Both the position numbers and the translations under genes were made by a program. This document shows positions 5,667 through 13,253 of a DNA stretch of 15,102 nucleotides, piece after piece. The number at the start of each line of letters is the position of its first letter. Position 1 is the stretch's first letter. Source of the DNA: JBEKEX01 sp050013615 (GTDB taxonomy: Bacteria > Chloroflexota > Anaerolineae > Anaerolineales > Anaerolineaceae); contig JBEKEX010000063.1 in assembly GCA_050013615.1 (NCBI GenBank), positions 1 through 15,102 of the forward strand, in the 5' to 3' direction. The notes beneath the pieces were generated by a model that did not search any database, had not been told where the DNA came from, and saw only the letters and a program-made list of their open reading frames with translations.

Positions 5667-8186
5667 TTATAATAATGAGACCGGATCCACCGTGATGCGC
5701 CAATCACCCAGCGGTTTCCCTTTCAGGATGCTTACCGGATCCGGTCCGCGCACGATAATCTGCCAGCGATAATATCCGTTCACCTGGGCGTAAAAACAAG
5801 GCACCGGTCCCACCAACTCGGTGGCAGTGTGATCGCCTTCTTCGATCCAGTGCTGCACCTGTTGTGCCATCGCGCGGGCTGTGCGTTCCGCCTGGTCGGG
5901 TTTCAGAGTGTGGTATTCCAGCTTTACCAGGCGGGCGAATGGCGGGTAGCGAAGTTTACGCCGGTAGTCCAGCTCCTGGCGGTAGAAGCCGGCGAAGTCA
6001 TGAGCGGCCGCGGCCCGGATGGCATAATGGTCAGGGTTGAAAGTTTGCAGCACCACCTGGCCGCCCAATGGGCTGCGCCCGGCGCGCCCGGCCACCTGGG
6101 TGAGGAGCTGGAACGTGCGCTCGGCGGCGTGATAATCGGGTAAATTCAAGCCCACATCGGCCAGCACCACGCCCACCAGGGTCACTAGCGGCAGATCCAA
6201 CCCCTTGGCCAGCATCTGCGTGCCGATGAGCACATTGGCGCGCTGGTTGACGAAGTGCGCCATGATGATCTCGTGAGCGCCTTTTTGGCGGGTGGTTTCG
6301 GCATCCCAGCGCAGGGTCTCGGCGTTGGGGAACAACGCTTTTACTTCCTGCTCCACCTTCTCGGTGCCGGCGCCGAACTGGCGGATGGCAGCGCTGCCGC
6401 AGTTGGGACATTTCAGAGGCATGCTGCGCCGGTAACCGCAGGAATGGCACAGCAGCATAGCTTCGCCGGCGTGATAGGTCAGCGGTAGATCGCAGTTCGG
6501 GCAGCGCAAGCTATAGCCGCACTCCCGGCAGAAAACGTATGTGGCACTGCCGCGGCGGTTGAGGAACAAGATCGCCTGTTGACCGGCGTCCAGAACCTGC
6601 CCCAGGGAGGTCTGCAAAGCGCGGCTGAACATGGAACGGTTGCCCTGCTTCAATTCCTCGCGCATATCCACCACGTGGACCGGCGGCAGCGGCAGCGAGG
6701 CGGTGACACCATCGGCCTGCACGGGTGGCATGGGGCAGTTGAGGCTGGCCATCTTTTCTTTCACGGCCTGGGTGTGCGCCAGGATGCGCACGGGCAATTC
6801 CAGCCGAGTCCAACCTTCTTTTTCAGCCTGGTAGATCATGCGGACGGATGGCGTGGCCGTGCCCAAAACCACTGCCGCCTGGCTCAAGCGTCCATAAGCG
6901 ATCGCGGTGGTAACGGCATCATAAGCCGGAAGGAAATCGTCCTGGTAATAACTATCGTCGTGGCACTCGTCGACCACGATAAGCCCCAGGTTCGGCAGCG
7001 GGGTGAACAATGCGCTGCGCGGGCCGACGATCACCGGCAATTTGCCGTCGCGGGCACGCCGCCAGGTGTCATAACGTTCACCCGGCGAAAGTTTGGAATG
7101 CACCAGCCCTACCTGGCCGGGGAAACGCGACAGGAAACGCCGCACGGTTTGCGGGGTGAGGGCGATCTCGGGTACCAGGATGATCGCCTGCCGTCCCAGG
7201 CGCAGCGTTTCGGCCACGGCCTGCAAGTAGATTTCGGTCTTGCCGGAGCCGGTGACGCCATGCAGCATATAAGGCAAGGGGGCTTGTCCGGCAATGCATT
7301 CTTGTATTCCCTGGATCACTTTTTCCAATGCGCTTGTCTGATCGGTCGTCAACGGTGGCGGCTCCGAAGGCACCCAGTCCAGGTTCGCCAGCGGGTCACG
7401 CCAGACTTCCGTTTCACCCAGGATCAAAATGCCTTCTTCGGCCATGGTCTTCAAATCTTGCAGGTTGCAGCCGCTATCTGCATATACCCACGGGACGCTG
7501 ACCGGAACCGATTCTTGGTGTAAGAAACGCACGGCTGCCAACCGGCGCTGGAGAGCAGCATCCGTGCCATGCTTTTTGCTTTGCAATGCTTCTTCTGCCT
7601 CGGCGGGTGGGATGGCAAGCTGGGCCGTGCGGATGGTCTTGGGGTGCACGGAGGGCGGCGGCAGCACTGCCCGGGTAAGCAAGTAGCCTTTTTTCCCCAG
7701 CGCCTGTGCCGCAGGCCTCCAGGTTTGGCGTGGCAAAGCGGTATCGATCTGCCGGCCGCGTAAGGGACCTCGCTCCTGTAGCAATTTCAATAATCGTTGT
7801 TGCAAAGGTGAGAGGGTAACGTCCGGCTTCGGATCGCCGTTCAGCGAGTAACGCGTATCGGCCAATTGGATGAGGCCAACGGGCAGCATCACGTCCAGGC
7901 AGGCGGCCAGCGGCGCCAGGAAAGCGTCCGCCATCCATTGCGCCAGCGCCAGTTGTGCCGGGGTGAGGGCGGGCCGTGGATCCAGCAGTGCTGTGACCGG
8001 CTTGGTTTCCTGTACTTGGGGCTCTGCCACCCAGCGCAGCACAATCCCGTGCACGGTTTGCTGGTTGAATGGCACCACCACCAGGCAGCCGGGTTTAACC
8101 TGCCCTTCGAGCTCGAGGGGAAGATGATAATCGAATACCCCTGTCACGAGGGGGACGTTCACGGCGACCTGGATGTATTCTGGCAT
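5667..8186 (-). CDS. priA: Primosomal replication restart helicase PriA (DECH variant)
   Basis: PriA reloads the replication machinery at stalled forks and is a 3'-to-5' helicase. The 839-residue product has the N-terminal DNA 3'-end-binding domain (about 1-105), a linker/winged-helix region, and helicase lobes from about 280. Motifs: GVTGSGKTE (310-318), LVPEIALTPQ (337-346), DECHD (406-410), GTATPS (442-447), GTQMLAKGLD (655-664) and QVAGRAGR (697-704). Eight zinc-binding Cys are all present (553, 556, 562, 565, 580, 583, 593, 596). The usual DEEH of PriA is DECH here, and the segment after it departs from the common pattern. The protein is longer than E. coli PriA (732). The ATG at 8186 has only a weak ribosome site. 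It follows the MEMO-family gene by 73 bp on the same strand and may be co-transcribed. Confidence 0.97.
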   Translation of the reverse strand: MPEYIQVAVNVPLVTGVFDYHLPLELEGQVKPGCLVVVPFNQQTVHGIVLRWVAEPQVQETKPVTALLDPRPALTPAQLALAQWMADAFLAPLAACLDVMLPVGLIQLADTRYSLNGDPKPDVTLSPLQQRLLKLLQERGPLRGRQIDTALPRQTWRPAAQALGKKGYLLTRAVLPPPSVHPKTIRTAQLAIPPAEAEEALQSKKHGTDAALQRRLAAVRFLHQESVPVSVPWVYADSGCNLQDLKTMAEEGILILGETEVWRDPLANLDWVPSEPPPLTTDQTSALEKVIQGIQECIAGQAPLPYMLHGVTGSGKTEIYLQAVAETLRLGRQAIILVPEIALTPQTVRRFLSRFPGQVGLVHSKLSPGERYDTWRRARDGKLPVIVGPRSALFTPLPNLGLIVVDECHDDSYYQDDFLPAYDAVTTAIAYGRLSQAAVVLGTATPSVRMIYQAEKEGWTRLELPVRILAHTQAVKEKMASLNCPMPPVQADGVTASLPLPPVHVVDMREELKQGNRSMFSRALQTSLGQVLDAGQQAILFLNRRGSATYVFCRECGYSLRCPNCDLPLTYHAGEAMLLCHSCGYRRSMPLKCPNCGSAAIRQFGAGTEKVEQEVKALFPNAETLRWDAETTRQKGAHEIIMAHFVNQRANVLIGTQMLAKGLDLPLVTLVGVVLADVGLNLPDYHAAERTFQLLTQVAGRAGRSPLGGQVVLQTFNPDHYAIRAAAAHDFAGFYRQELDYRRKLRYPPFARLVKLEYHTLKPDQAERTARAMAQQVQHWIEEGDHTATELVGPVPCFYAQVNGYYRWQIIVRGPDPVSILKGKPLGDWRITVDPVSLL

Positions 8187-8232
8187 TTCTTAGTTTTTAC
8201 AACAATGGTTTAAGGACATAGGCACACGCGAG

Positions 8233-8263
8233 GTGAAGCAATGTCAGCAACATTGCGGTTCAC
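8233..8263 (-). other. Hairpin overlapping the MEMO-gene stop, before priA
   Basis: GTGAAGCAATGT (8233-8244) pairs with ACATTGC (8250-8256) and TTCAC (8259-8263) around a 5-nt loop, with a 2-nt GG bulge: 12 bp in all. It covers the stop codon of the MEMO-family gene. No T-run follows on the minus strand, so it looks more like an mRNA processing, stability or attenuation element than a clean terminator. Confidence 0.45.
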
Positions 8264-9105
8264 GATTTTAGTACGACGGCTGCGCCATAACCGACCACCG
8301 AGCTGGTGTCACCGGTTTCGTCGGCCGAGGTGGCATGATGCAGCACTTCCACTTTGGTGGCGCCTAATTCTTTGGCTGCCCACAGCACGGCTGCCACAGC
8401 TGCCATGCCGCAGGCAAACCCTGTACCGCTGGCATCGGCCTTGAAGATCCCTTCAGGAGAGAATGAGGCGAACTGTCTCAACATTTCAGCGTCCAAGACA
8501 TTGGCCTGTTCCTGGGTATAAAAATGTGAAAGGTCGCTGCTGGCGACCAGCAGGGCATTGCGCCCTTTGAGTGTTTCGGCCAGAGCCAAACCGACCTGAT
8601 GGGCTGTCTCCGGCTGCTGGCTGCGCATCATGAGTGGCAGCAGCTTGAATTCTCCCTGCAGCGAACATTGCAAGAACGGCAGCTCGATCTCCAGGGAGTG
8701 TTCTTCGTCATATGCAACGGGCGTAAGGCGCATTGCACTTTGCTTTTCCAGGATTTCATCCACCTGGGCTACTGCCTCCCTGTCGATGGGGATGGTGCCC
8801 AATGGAGTTTGGTAAGCTTGGTGTGCCGAGGTCAGCAGGGGGGCAAAATGATAAGCGTGGAGCGGCGAGATGACTGCCACCAGATCGCGGGTTTGACCGC
8901 GCACACAGCGGAACGCATAACCGGCGGTGGCGCCGGAGTAGGTGTGCCCGGCGTGCGGCACGATCAGAGCCACCACTTCACCCTTAAGATCGGGGATGTC
9001 GGCTTCGTTGATGTATTGTTCCACTTGTCGACTGAGACGTTGGGGATTTCCCTCGTACCAGCGCCCTGCAATGGGAGAAGGACGGATCTCGGATACGGCA
9101 GGCAT
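8260..9105 (-). CDS. amrB: AmmeMemoRadiSam system protein B (MEMO1 family)
   Basis: The 281-residue product is a MEMO1/AmrB family member from end to end: an N-terminal RPSPIAGRWYEGNP, VPHAGHTYSG, SPLHAYHF, EEHSLEIELPFLQ, ASSDLSHFYT and GTGFACGM. By alignment with human MEMO1 (H49, H81, C244) the metal-site residues are H51, H83 and C232, so the site is intact. The family resembles extradiol dioxygenases; in bacteria and archaea it often accompanies an AMMECR1 domain protein and a radical SAM enzyme. Neither partner is in this window, and the biochemical role is not established. The ATG at 9105 has GGAGGT 5 nt upstream, and a TATAAT-like -10 lies about 30 bp before it. priA follows on the same strand. 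Confidence 0.93.
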   Translation of the reverse strand: MPAVSEIRPSPIAGRWYEGNPQRLSRQVEQYINEADIPDLKGEVVALIVPHAGHTYSGATAGYAFRCVRGQTRDLVAVISPLHAYHFAPLLTSAHQAYQTPLGTIPIDREAVAQVDEILEKQSAMRLTPVAYDEEHSLEIELPFLQCSLQGEFKLLPLMMRSQQPETAHQVGLALAETLKGRNALLVASSDLSHFYTQEQANVLDAEMLRQFASFSPEGIFKADASGTGFACGMAAVAAVLWAAKELGATKVEVLHHATSADETGDTSSVVGYGAAVVLKS

Positions 9106-9134
9106 CTTTCACCTCCAAGCATATTACTAAATCA

Positions 9135-9140
9135 ATTATA
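9135..9140 (-). promoter_or_regulatory. -10 element for the MEMO-family gene
   Basis: A perfect TATAAT on the minus strand ends 30 bp before the ATG at 9105, giving a leader of roughly 23 nt with the ribosome site in place. No good -35 is visible 16-18 bp upstream. It lies downstream of the terminator of the preceding gene, consistent with an independent start. Confidence 0.5.
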
Positions 9141-9206
9141 CAACGGTGGTAGGCCTGCCTTGTGAGCGTGCGGACAAGGTTGGCTTTCAAGAAGCTAATG
9201 CAGATG

Positions 9207-9238
9207 AAAAGTCCGGCACTTTGTGAGAAGTGCCGGAC
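9207..9238 (-). terminator. Intrinsic terminator of the second M23 gene
   Basis: A perfect 11-bp GC-rich stem, GTCCGGCACTT (9211-9221) with AAGTGCCGGAC (9228-9238), has a 6-nt loop. On the minus strand it is followed directly by TTTTC. It begins about 23 nt after the stop of the gene ending at 9261. Confidence 0.88.
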
Positions 9239-9260
9239 AAGTTATTCGAAGACAGTTTCT

Positions 9261-10469
9261 TTATGGTGCGGGTAAGTACTGGTGCGGGTTGACCGTGCCA
9301 TAGGAAGCATTGCGGATCTCGAAGTGCAGGTGCGGGCCGGTGGAGTTGCCGGTCACGCCGATGGCGCCGATCTTTGTGCCCTGGTTGACACTTTGACCGC
9401 AGCTCACGAACATTTGGCTGAGGTGGGCGTAAAGTGTTTGCCAACCGTTGCCGTGGTCGATGACGATCACGTTGCCATAACCGACATCGTTCCAGCCATC
9501 GTAGACGATGACACCGCCGTCGGATGCCACCACATCATCATACATTTGTGCACCGATATCGATAGCGGGATGGATGGGCGGGGTGTAGTCATAGCCGGAG
9601 ATGGTGTGATTGGCTGTCGGCCAGATGAAGGTGCCGGTGCCGATTTCACCTGTGTAAACTTGACCGCAGTAGCCAGGGCCATAGATCTTGGCGGCCGCAG
9701 GGTCGGTGCGGCTCATTTGTGGCGCACTCCATGAGTAGATGGTTTGTGTGCCGCCGGGAATGACCAATTGTGTGCCGGCTTTGATGTCAGGATGCGAAAG
9801 GTCGCCTAGTGTGCCGACGTCCAGATGGTTGCCGGGCCAGTTGATAATGTCATCGGTTGTTACTCCGTAATAGCTGGCGACGCCGTTCAAGCCATCGCCG
9901 GCATTCCAGGTATATAACACGCCATCCACGGGCAAAATATTGAGCGTCTGACCCGGGGTCAGAAATTCCGGGTTGATCAATGTGCTGGTGTTGCCCCAGA
10001 GAATGGTCTCGGGTTTGAGTCCGAATTTCTCGGCAATCGAGTAGATCGAATCGCCTTGTTGCACTTGATACTGGGTGACATCGAAGCGCGGTCGTGACGG
10101 TAAAATGGTATGGATCTGCACCTGGCGACTGATGCCGTCAGTTGACGCTGCGGCAGCATAGTCGGGCATTGATGCGGCGAGTGTTGGGGTCGGCAAGGAT
10201 GCAGCTTGAGCTGCTTCTTGTGTAAACGGCAGAACCTGGCCACCCAGGTAGAAATCGCTCATCACCCAGGCAACGATCAGGACCAGCACTACAGAAATTA
10301 AACCAGTGCCGATGCGGATGGTCGATTCCCCAAGGCCCATGCGCACTAAAATTTCCCAAATATGCCCCCAGCCTCTGGCAGGTCGCGAAAGCTGGTCTTG
10401 TTTATTTTGCTGGATTGGTTCACCGCCATCATCCCTTGAAGGATCTTGCGATGTCGGACGGATATTCAT
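9261..10469 (-). CDS. Membrane-anchored LysM-M23 peptidoglycan endopeptidase, second copy
   Basis: From the ATG at 10469 (AGGAGG 8 nt upstream) the product has 402 residues: a polar N-terminal cytoplasmic segment, one membrane segment at about 53-71, two LysM-like modules (about 134-180 and 186-238), and an M23 domain from about 290. Catalytic and zinc residues are H300 and D304 (HPAID, where most members have HxGxD), H349 (YAHL), H380 and H382 (GPHLHFE). It should be an active cell-wall hydrolase. It shares domain order and long near-identical segments (INWPGNHLD, CGQSV-QG, TGNSTGPHLHFE) with the gene at 4499-5572, so the two are paralogues. The frame stays open upstream to 10556, but the extension lacks a ribosome site and contains the likely promoter. 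It has its own terminator. Confidence 0.93.
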   Translation of the reverse strand: MNIRPTSQDPSRDDGGEPIQQNKQDQLSRPARGWGHIWEILVRMGLGESTIRIGTGLISVVLVLIVAWVMSDFYLGGQVLPFTQEAAQAASLPTPTLAASMPDYAAAASTDGISRQVQIHTILPSRPRFDVTQYQVQQGDSIYSIAEKFGLKPETILWGNTSTLINPEFLTPGQTLNILPVDGVLYTWNAGDGLNGVASYYGVTTDDIINWPGNHLDVGTLGDLSHPDIKAGTQLVIPGGTQTIYSWSAPQMSRTDPAAAKIYGPGYCGQVYTGEIGTGTFIWPTANHTISGYDYTPPIHPAIDIGAQMYDDVVASDGGVIVYDGWNDVGYGNVIVIDHGNGWQTLYAHLSQMFVSCGQSVNQGTKIGAIGVTGNSTGPHLHFEIRNASYGTVNPHQYLPAP

Positions 10470-10771
10470 TCTAATTACCTCCTGGTCATCATAACACAGG
10501 GAAAAAAGGGGGTCAAGCAAGGGCGTCAAGGGGTTGAAGTCGCGTTGCGAGGTCATTCCTCGTAGAATCGGGGTGATTCTTCAATCTCTTCCCAACTTCT
10601 GTTTCGCCAGTGGTGCGTGGATTGCTGACGATCATTAGCATCAACGGACGAACTTAAAAATCGTTAATCAGACTATTAAGATAAATTAACTACAATATAA
10701 TATATTTTAGTCATACTTATTATAGTTATCTTGGTCATAGGTAATCACTAACTTGGGAATAGAGGAACTAT
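10470..10771. other. Divergent intergenic region, AT-rich on its right side
   Basis: This 302-bp gap separates the second M23 gene (minus) from the lipoprotein gene (plus). The left end holds the M23 promoter and ribosome site. From about 10650 to 10740 the DNA is strongly AT-rich, with several possible -10 hexamers for the lipoprotein gene, including TATAAT at 10696-10701, TATTAT at 10718-10723 and TATAGT at 10721-10726, none with a good -35. No gene or hairpin is evident in the middle. Confidence 0.5.
10488..10516 (-). promoter_or_regulatory. Sigma-A promoter for the second M23 gene
   Basis: On the minus strand: TTGACC (10516-10511), a 17-bp spacer, TATGAT (10493-10488), with TGT before it (an extended -10). 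The predicted start near 10481 falls within the AGGAGG ribosome site (10483-10478), so the leader would be only about 12 nt and keep GAGG. This supports the ATG at 10469 over the longer frame. Confidence 0.55.
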
Positions 10772-11278
10772 ATGAAAAATAAATTTTTGATTTCCAGCCT
10801 TGCGGTTCTCGCCATCATCGTTTCTGCCTGTGCATCTGCTACCCCGATGAACCCAACTGAAACGGTAGCACCTGTTATGGCGGCGACTACTGCACCGACG
10901 AGTGCATCCACGGCGGCCATGCTCAGTGGATCGACTACAATCAACGTCGCTCAGAACGCTTCCCTGGGGTCCATCCTGGTTGACTCGAAGGGCATGACCC
11001 TGTATCTTTACACCAAGGACGCACCTAATACCAGTAATTGTTACAGTACTTGTGCCACCTACTGGCCGCCTTTGCTGACCACCGGAACTCCAACTGCCGG
11101 AACGGGTGTCACTGCGTCCATGCTGGGCACAACGACCCGCACCGATGGGACCACACAGGTCACTTATAACGGCTGGCCGCTGTATTACTATGCAAGCGAC
11201 AAAGCCGCGGGTGACACCACCGGTGAAAATGTCCAAGGCGTCTGGTATGTGATCACGCCTGACGGAGTTCAAAAATAA
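10772..11278 (+). CDS. Secreted lipoprotein with PF03640-type (COG4315) repeats
   Basis: The 168-residue product starts with a lipoprotein signal peptide (MKNKF, a hydrophobic core, then VSAC with the lipidated Cys at 20). A Thr/Ala/Ser-rich linker follows to about residue 55. Two repeats of the type called Lipoprotein_15 or secreted repeat of unknown function come next: about 63-101 (LGSILVDSKGMTLYLYTKD, with C90 and C94 perhaps disulphide-bonded) and about 121-165 (NGWPLYYYASD, GVWYVITPDG). The family's role is unknown. The ATG at 10772 has AGAGGAA about 6 nt upstream. It should sit on the outer face of the cytoplasmic membrane. It stands alone between an AT-rich gap and a hairpin. Confidence 0.9.
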   Translation: MKNKFLISSLAVLAIIVSACASATPMNPTETVAPVMAATTAPTSASTAAMLSGSTTINVAQNASLGSILVDSKGMTLYLYTKDAPNTSNCYSTCATYWPPLLTTGTPTAGTGVTASMLGTTTRTDGTTQVTYNGWPLYYYASDKAAGDTTGENVQGVWYVITPDGVQK

Positions 11279-11328
11279 GGATTCGATCTGGGGCTGTATC
11301 ATCTGTCCCATTGACAAAACGAACAGAA

Positions 11329-11372
11329 GTCAGGGCGACCCTCTGCGAGGCAGACCAACGGGTCGCCCTGAC
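11329..11372 (+). terminator. Compound hairpin after the lipoprotein gene
   Basis: A perfect 13-bp stem, GTCAGGGCGACCC (11329-11341) with GGGTCGCCCTGAC (11360-11372), encloses an 18-nt loop that itself contains a 5-bp hairpin (TCTGC-GAG-GCAGA, 11342-11354). No T-run follows on either side, so it is not a textbook intrinsic terminator. It may block or stabilise the lipoprotein mRNA end, or be a dispersed palindromic repeat. A TATAAT starts 17 bp downstream. Confidence 0.45.
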
Positions 11373-11388
11373 CGCGCATGGAAGCAGA

Positions 11389-11394
11389 TATAAT
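11389..11394 (+). promoter_or_regulatory. -10 element for the beta-helix protein gene
   Basis: A perfect TATAAT lies 86 bp before the chosen ATG at 11480. The position 17 bp upstream falls in the right arm of the hairpin at 11329-11372 and is not TTGACA-like. If used, transcription starts near 11401 and the in-frame ATG at 11378 cannot be the start. Confidence 0.4.
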
Positions 11395-11479
11395 TCAACC
11401 TATCTCATATTTTATTCGTGCTTTCGACTTGATGGAACTAAAAAGCTTTGTCTCCAACCGCTCATATAACACTACAGGC

Positions 11480-13111
11480 ATGACCAAAACTTTGCGCAAG
11501 CCAATTTCAATTATTGCGACCGTCGTAGTGATTGCAATGATGGCGTTCTTTAACCCAGCCCCCGCTTCGGCTCATGCCGCGACGCTGACCGTCAATTCAC
11601 TTGCCGATCCCGGAAACGACGCTTGCGACGACACCGAATGTACGCTACGGGAGGCTATTAATGTCGCGGCTTCCGGCGATACCATTACCTTCGATCCTTC
11701 GTTGGCAGGTGGCACCCTTATCCTTACGGCGACCTTGAAAATCGATAAAGACTTGACCCTGGACGGCTCCAACCTGAAAACGCCGCTCGCACTTTCCGGC
11801 AATCATAACGTTACCGTCCTTTATATTTCGTATAAGAGCACGGCCAGCATTCTAAACCTGGATATTATCGATGGACAGTGCGGCCAGGACTGTATTGCCG
11901 GGGGTATCAATAATGAAGGTGTGCTGAACATCCATGACAGCACCATCGCCAATAACATCGCCACTTGGGGCGCAGGCATCTACAACGCCGGTACGCTGAC
12001 TCTCACCAACGTCACACTCTCAGACAATAAAACAATTAATTTCGACATCACCTGTGCTGCATGCGGGTTGGGGGGCGGTATTTTCAATTCCGGTGCGCTG
12101 GTGATCACCGGCAGCACTTTTTTCGGCAATGTCAGCACCCGCAATGGTGGTGGCGGTATCTATAACAAGGGCGATCTTTCAATCACTCAAACCACTTTCG
12201 ACGACAACGATGCTGCCGGTTATCGGGATACCAATCGTTTCATCACCGGTTATGGCGGCGGGATCTATAACACTTCGCGGGCATCCGTTTCAGCCAGCAC
12301 GTTTTCCGGCAATAATACCTACGAACCGGGTAATGGCTCGGGCATCGCCAACCTTGGCACATTGAGGGTGATCAATAGCACTTTTGCCAACAATATTACC
12401 CGCAAGCTGGGCGCCGGGATTTACAATGGGCCGGGCGGCACGTTGACTGTCGACAATGACACTTTCTCCGGGAACGTTACTTACAATGGAGAATATTACG
12501 GTGGCGGATTATATAACGATCGGGGAACCGTGTATTTATTCAACGCTATCCTTGCCAACAGTAACGCCCGGTCGGATTGCTATAACTTCAGCGGTGTGAT
12601 CATCCATGTGCACAACTTGATCACGACGAATGGACCCGGCTCACATGCCTGTGGTCCCGAGCTGTTGGCTGTTGACCCACTGCTGGGGCCGCTGGCCGAT
12701 AACGGTGGGCCGACGATGACCTTTGCCCTCTTGCCCGGCAGCCCGGCGATCGATGCCGGCGATAACGACACCTGTAGCAAAGCGGATCAGCGTGGCGTCC
12801 TCCGCTTCCAAAATGGTTTTTGCGACATCGGAGCCTTCGAACTGAGCGAGTACACCATTTCCGGCGATGTGGGGGTGGCAGGGGTCAGGGTGAGCTATTT
12901 GGATGGGAGTTCGAAGGCCGTCATTTCAGATAACAACGGCAACTATTCATTTAGTGTCGGGGAAAATTGGTCCGGCACAGTGATGCCAGTGAAGGCCGGC
13001 TATACGTTCTCGCCGGTAAATCGCAGTTATGGGGCTATTCAATCGGATCAGACGGGCCAAAATTATGTTCCTACGAGTATTACTGTCCGAACTCAGGCGA
13101 TTGCGGAATAG
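11480..13111 (+). CDS. Secreted CSLREA / choice-of-anchor-Q beta-helix protein
   Basis: From ATG 11480 the product has 543 residues and a clean signal peptide (TKTLRK, hydrophobic stretch 8-24, cleavage likely after ASA at 31). A CSLREA-type motif (CTLREAI, 54-60) opens the mature part. A right-handed parallel beta-helix region follows, with repeated GGGIYN and STFSGN turns. Then comes the choice-of-anchor-Q signature (DNGGPT, LLPGSPAIDAGD, DQRG, CDIGAFE) and one Ig-like/carboxypeptidase-regulatory-type module (ISGDVGVAGV to the end). Such proteins are surface or secreted adhesin-like proteins of unknown substrate. No membrane anchor or sorting motif is seen at the C-terminus. The frame extends upstream to 11378, but no start has a good ribosome site; I chose 11480 for the signal peptide and because a -10 lies inside the extension. 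Confidence 0.85.
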   Translation: MTKTLRKPISIIATVVVIAMMAFFNPAPASAHAATLTVNSLADPGNDACDDTECTLREAINVAASGDTITFDPSLAGGTLILTATLKIDKDLTLDGSNLKTPLALSGNHNVTVLYISYKSTASILNLDIIDGQCGQDCIAGGINNEGVLNIHDSTIANNIATWGAGIYNAGTLTLTNVTLSDNKTINFDITCAACGLGGGIFNSGALVITGSTFFGNVSTRNGGGGIYNKGDLSITQTTFDDNDAAGYRDTNRFITGYGGGIYNTSRASVSASTFSGNNTYEPGNGSGIANLGTLRVINSTFANNITRKLGAGIYNGPGGTLTVDNDTFSGNVTYNGEYYGGGLYNDRGTVYLFNAILANSNARSDCYNFSGVIIHVHNLITTNGPGSHACGPELLAVDPLLGPLADNGGPTMTFALLPGSPAIDAGDNDTCSKADQRGVLRFQNGFCDIGAFELSEYTISGDVGVAGVRVSYLDGSSKAVISDNNGNYSFSVGENWSGTVMPVKAGYTFSPVNRSYGAIQSDQTGQNYVPTSITVRTQAIAE

Positions 13112-13170
13112 TAGGTAGCAATCACGCCAGTTTCAAATGTAAATCTTTTATCAGAATCCCCCACCAGTTC

Positions 13171-13199
13171 TTGACGCCTATTGGCTGGCATGGTATCAT
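13171..13199 (+). promoter_or_regulatory. Sigma-A promoter of the hrcA-grpE-dnaK operon
   Basis: TTGACG (13171-13176), a 17-bp spacer and TATCAT (13194-13199) preceded by TGG (an extended -10) form a clear promoter. The start would be near 13206, just before the CIRCE element. Confidence 0.75.
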
Positions 13200-13212
13200 A
13201 ATTTACATGTTT

Positions 13213-13239
13213 TTAGCACTCTTTGCCTGAGAGTGCTAA
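13213..13239 (+). promoter_or_regulatory. CIRCE operator (HrcA binding site)
   Basis: TTAGCACTC (13213-13221), nine bases, then GAGTGCTAA (13231-13239) match the CIRCE consensus exactly. It lies a few bases downstream of the predicted transcription start and 14 bp before the hrcA ATG, so HrcA binding would block transcription of its own operon until heat or misfolding relieves it. Confidence 0.98.
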
Positions 13240-13253
13240 AAATTAGGTAAAAT

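Noticed and set aside
6579..7523. 314-codon open frame on the plus strand
   Set aside because: It is antisense to the helicase core of priA, where all motifs are intact; no family features are seen.
9282..9734. 150-codon plus-strand open frame
   Set aside because: It is antisense to the M23 domain of the second hydrolase and shows no domain of its own.
10470..10556. 29-residue N-terminal extension of the second M23 gene
   Set aside because: It has no ribosome site, contains the likely promoter, and the internal ATG at 10469 has AGGAGG at good spacing.
10748..11317. 189-codon minus-strand open frame
   Set aside because: It overlaps the lipoprotein gene, which has a signal peptide, lipobox and family repeats; the antisense product has none.
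12967..13230. 87-codon plus-strand open frame running into the CIRCE element
   Set aside because: It is out of frame with the beta-helix gene end and covers the hrcA promoter; there is no ribosome site or recognisable sequence.
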